From Planctomycetota bacterium (lineage in GTDB: Bacteria; Planctomycetota; Phycisphaerae; UBA1845): a DNA stretch of 5,021 nucleotides. The stretch is from contig JADFMZ010000264.1 in assembly GCA_022563615.1 (NCBI GenBank), forward strand, positions 1 to 5,021. Direction: 5' to 3'. Every line of letters begins with the position of its first letter. Positions within the stretch are counted from its first letter, which is position 1. The translations under genes and the position numbers were made by a program. The notes beneath the pieces were generated by a model. That model was not told the DNA's origin. It worked only from the letters and a program-made list of their open reading frames with translations, and made no database searches. Positions 5,010 to 5,021 of the stretch are shown piece by piece.

Positions 5010-5021
5010 CGCAGGCTTCAG
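5010..5021. repeat. Half copy of the palindromic repeat, cut by the window end
   Basis: CGCAGGCTTCAG at 5010-5021 is the exact reverse complement of 1529-1540. The right arm would lie beyond the window. It falls about 30 bases after the VanZ-like gene's stop, the usual intergenic setting of such repeats. Confidence 0.5.

Noticed and set aside
1..5021. CRISPR array, rRNA, tRNA or riboswitch
   Set aside because: No regularly spaced repeats, conserved rRNA stretches, cloverleaf pattern or known riboswitch consensus were seen on either strand.

Overview
The window is GC-rich DNA, probably from an environmental planctomycete-like bacterium. That is an inference: the GT-C membrane protein and the short GC-rich palindromic repeats resemble planctomycete sequence, but no rRNA or other taxonomic marker is present. 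No tRNA, rRNA or CRISPR array was seen.

Layout from left to right. (1) Bases 1-155, plus strand: the last 51 residues of an EAL-domain (cyclic-di-GMP phosphodiesterase) protein. (2) Bases 196-2529, minus strand: one uninterrupted 777-codon frame that is not one gene. It joins the N-terminal ~319 residues of a GT-C membrane glycosyltransferase, a non-homologous stretch, a ~72-residue piece of a tyrosine recombinase carrying only the HxLRH box, and the C-terminal ~283 residues of a phospholipase-D-type cardiolipin synthase. The non-homologous stretch is antisense to a plus-strand fragment (about 1225-1452) encoding the C-terminus of an M32 carboxypeptidase. (3) Bases 2632-3702, minus strand: an apparently intact 356-residue PD-(D/E)XK nuclease-domain protein with a strong ribosome binding site. 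It is preceded at 3725-3886 by the C-terminal remnant of an unidentified gene. (4) Bases 3890-4109: no recognisable gene. (5) Bases 4110-4979, plus strand: a VanZ-like polytopic membrane protein. Half of a palindromic repeat is cut off by the window end.

The main result is the mosaic at about 1030-1580. Four unrelated genes are abutted as fragments, each lacking its other half. Every join falls at a short string that fits both partners (AGVE-encoding sequence; a ~24-base string readable as recombinase on one strand and M32 on the other; a palindromic repeat). This is what a chimeric metagenome assembly joined at shared k-mers or repeats looks like. A real rearrangement through microhomology or repeats is the alternative. 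I do not see a convincing new multi-gene system. The best biological lead is the nuclease-domain gene and its truncated upstream partner.
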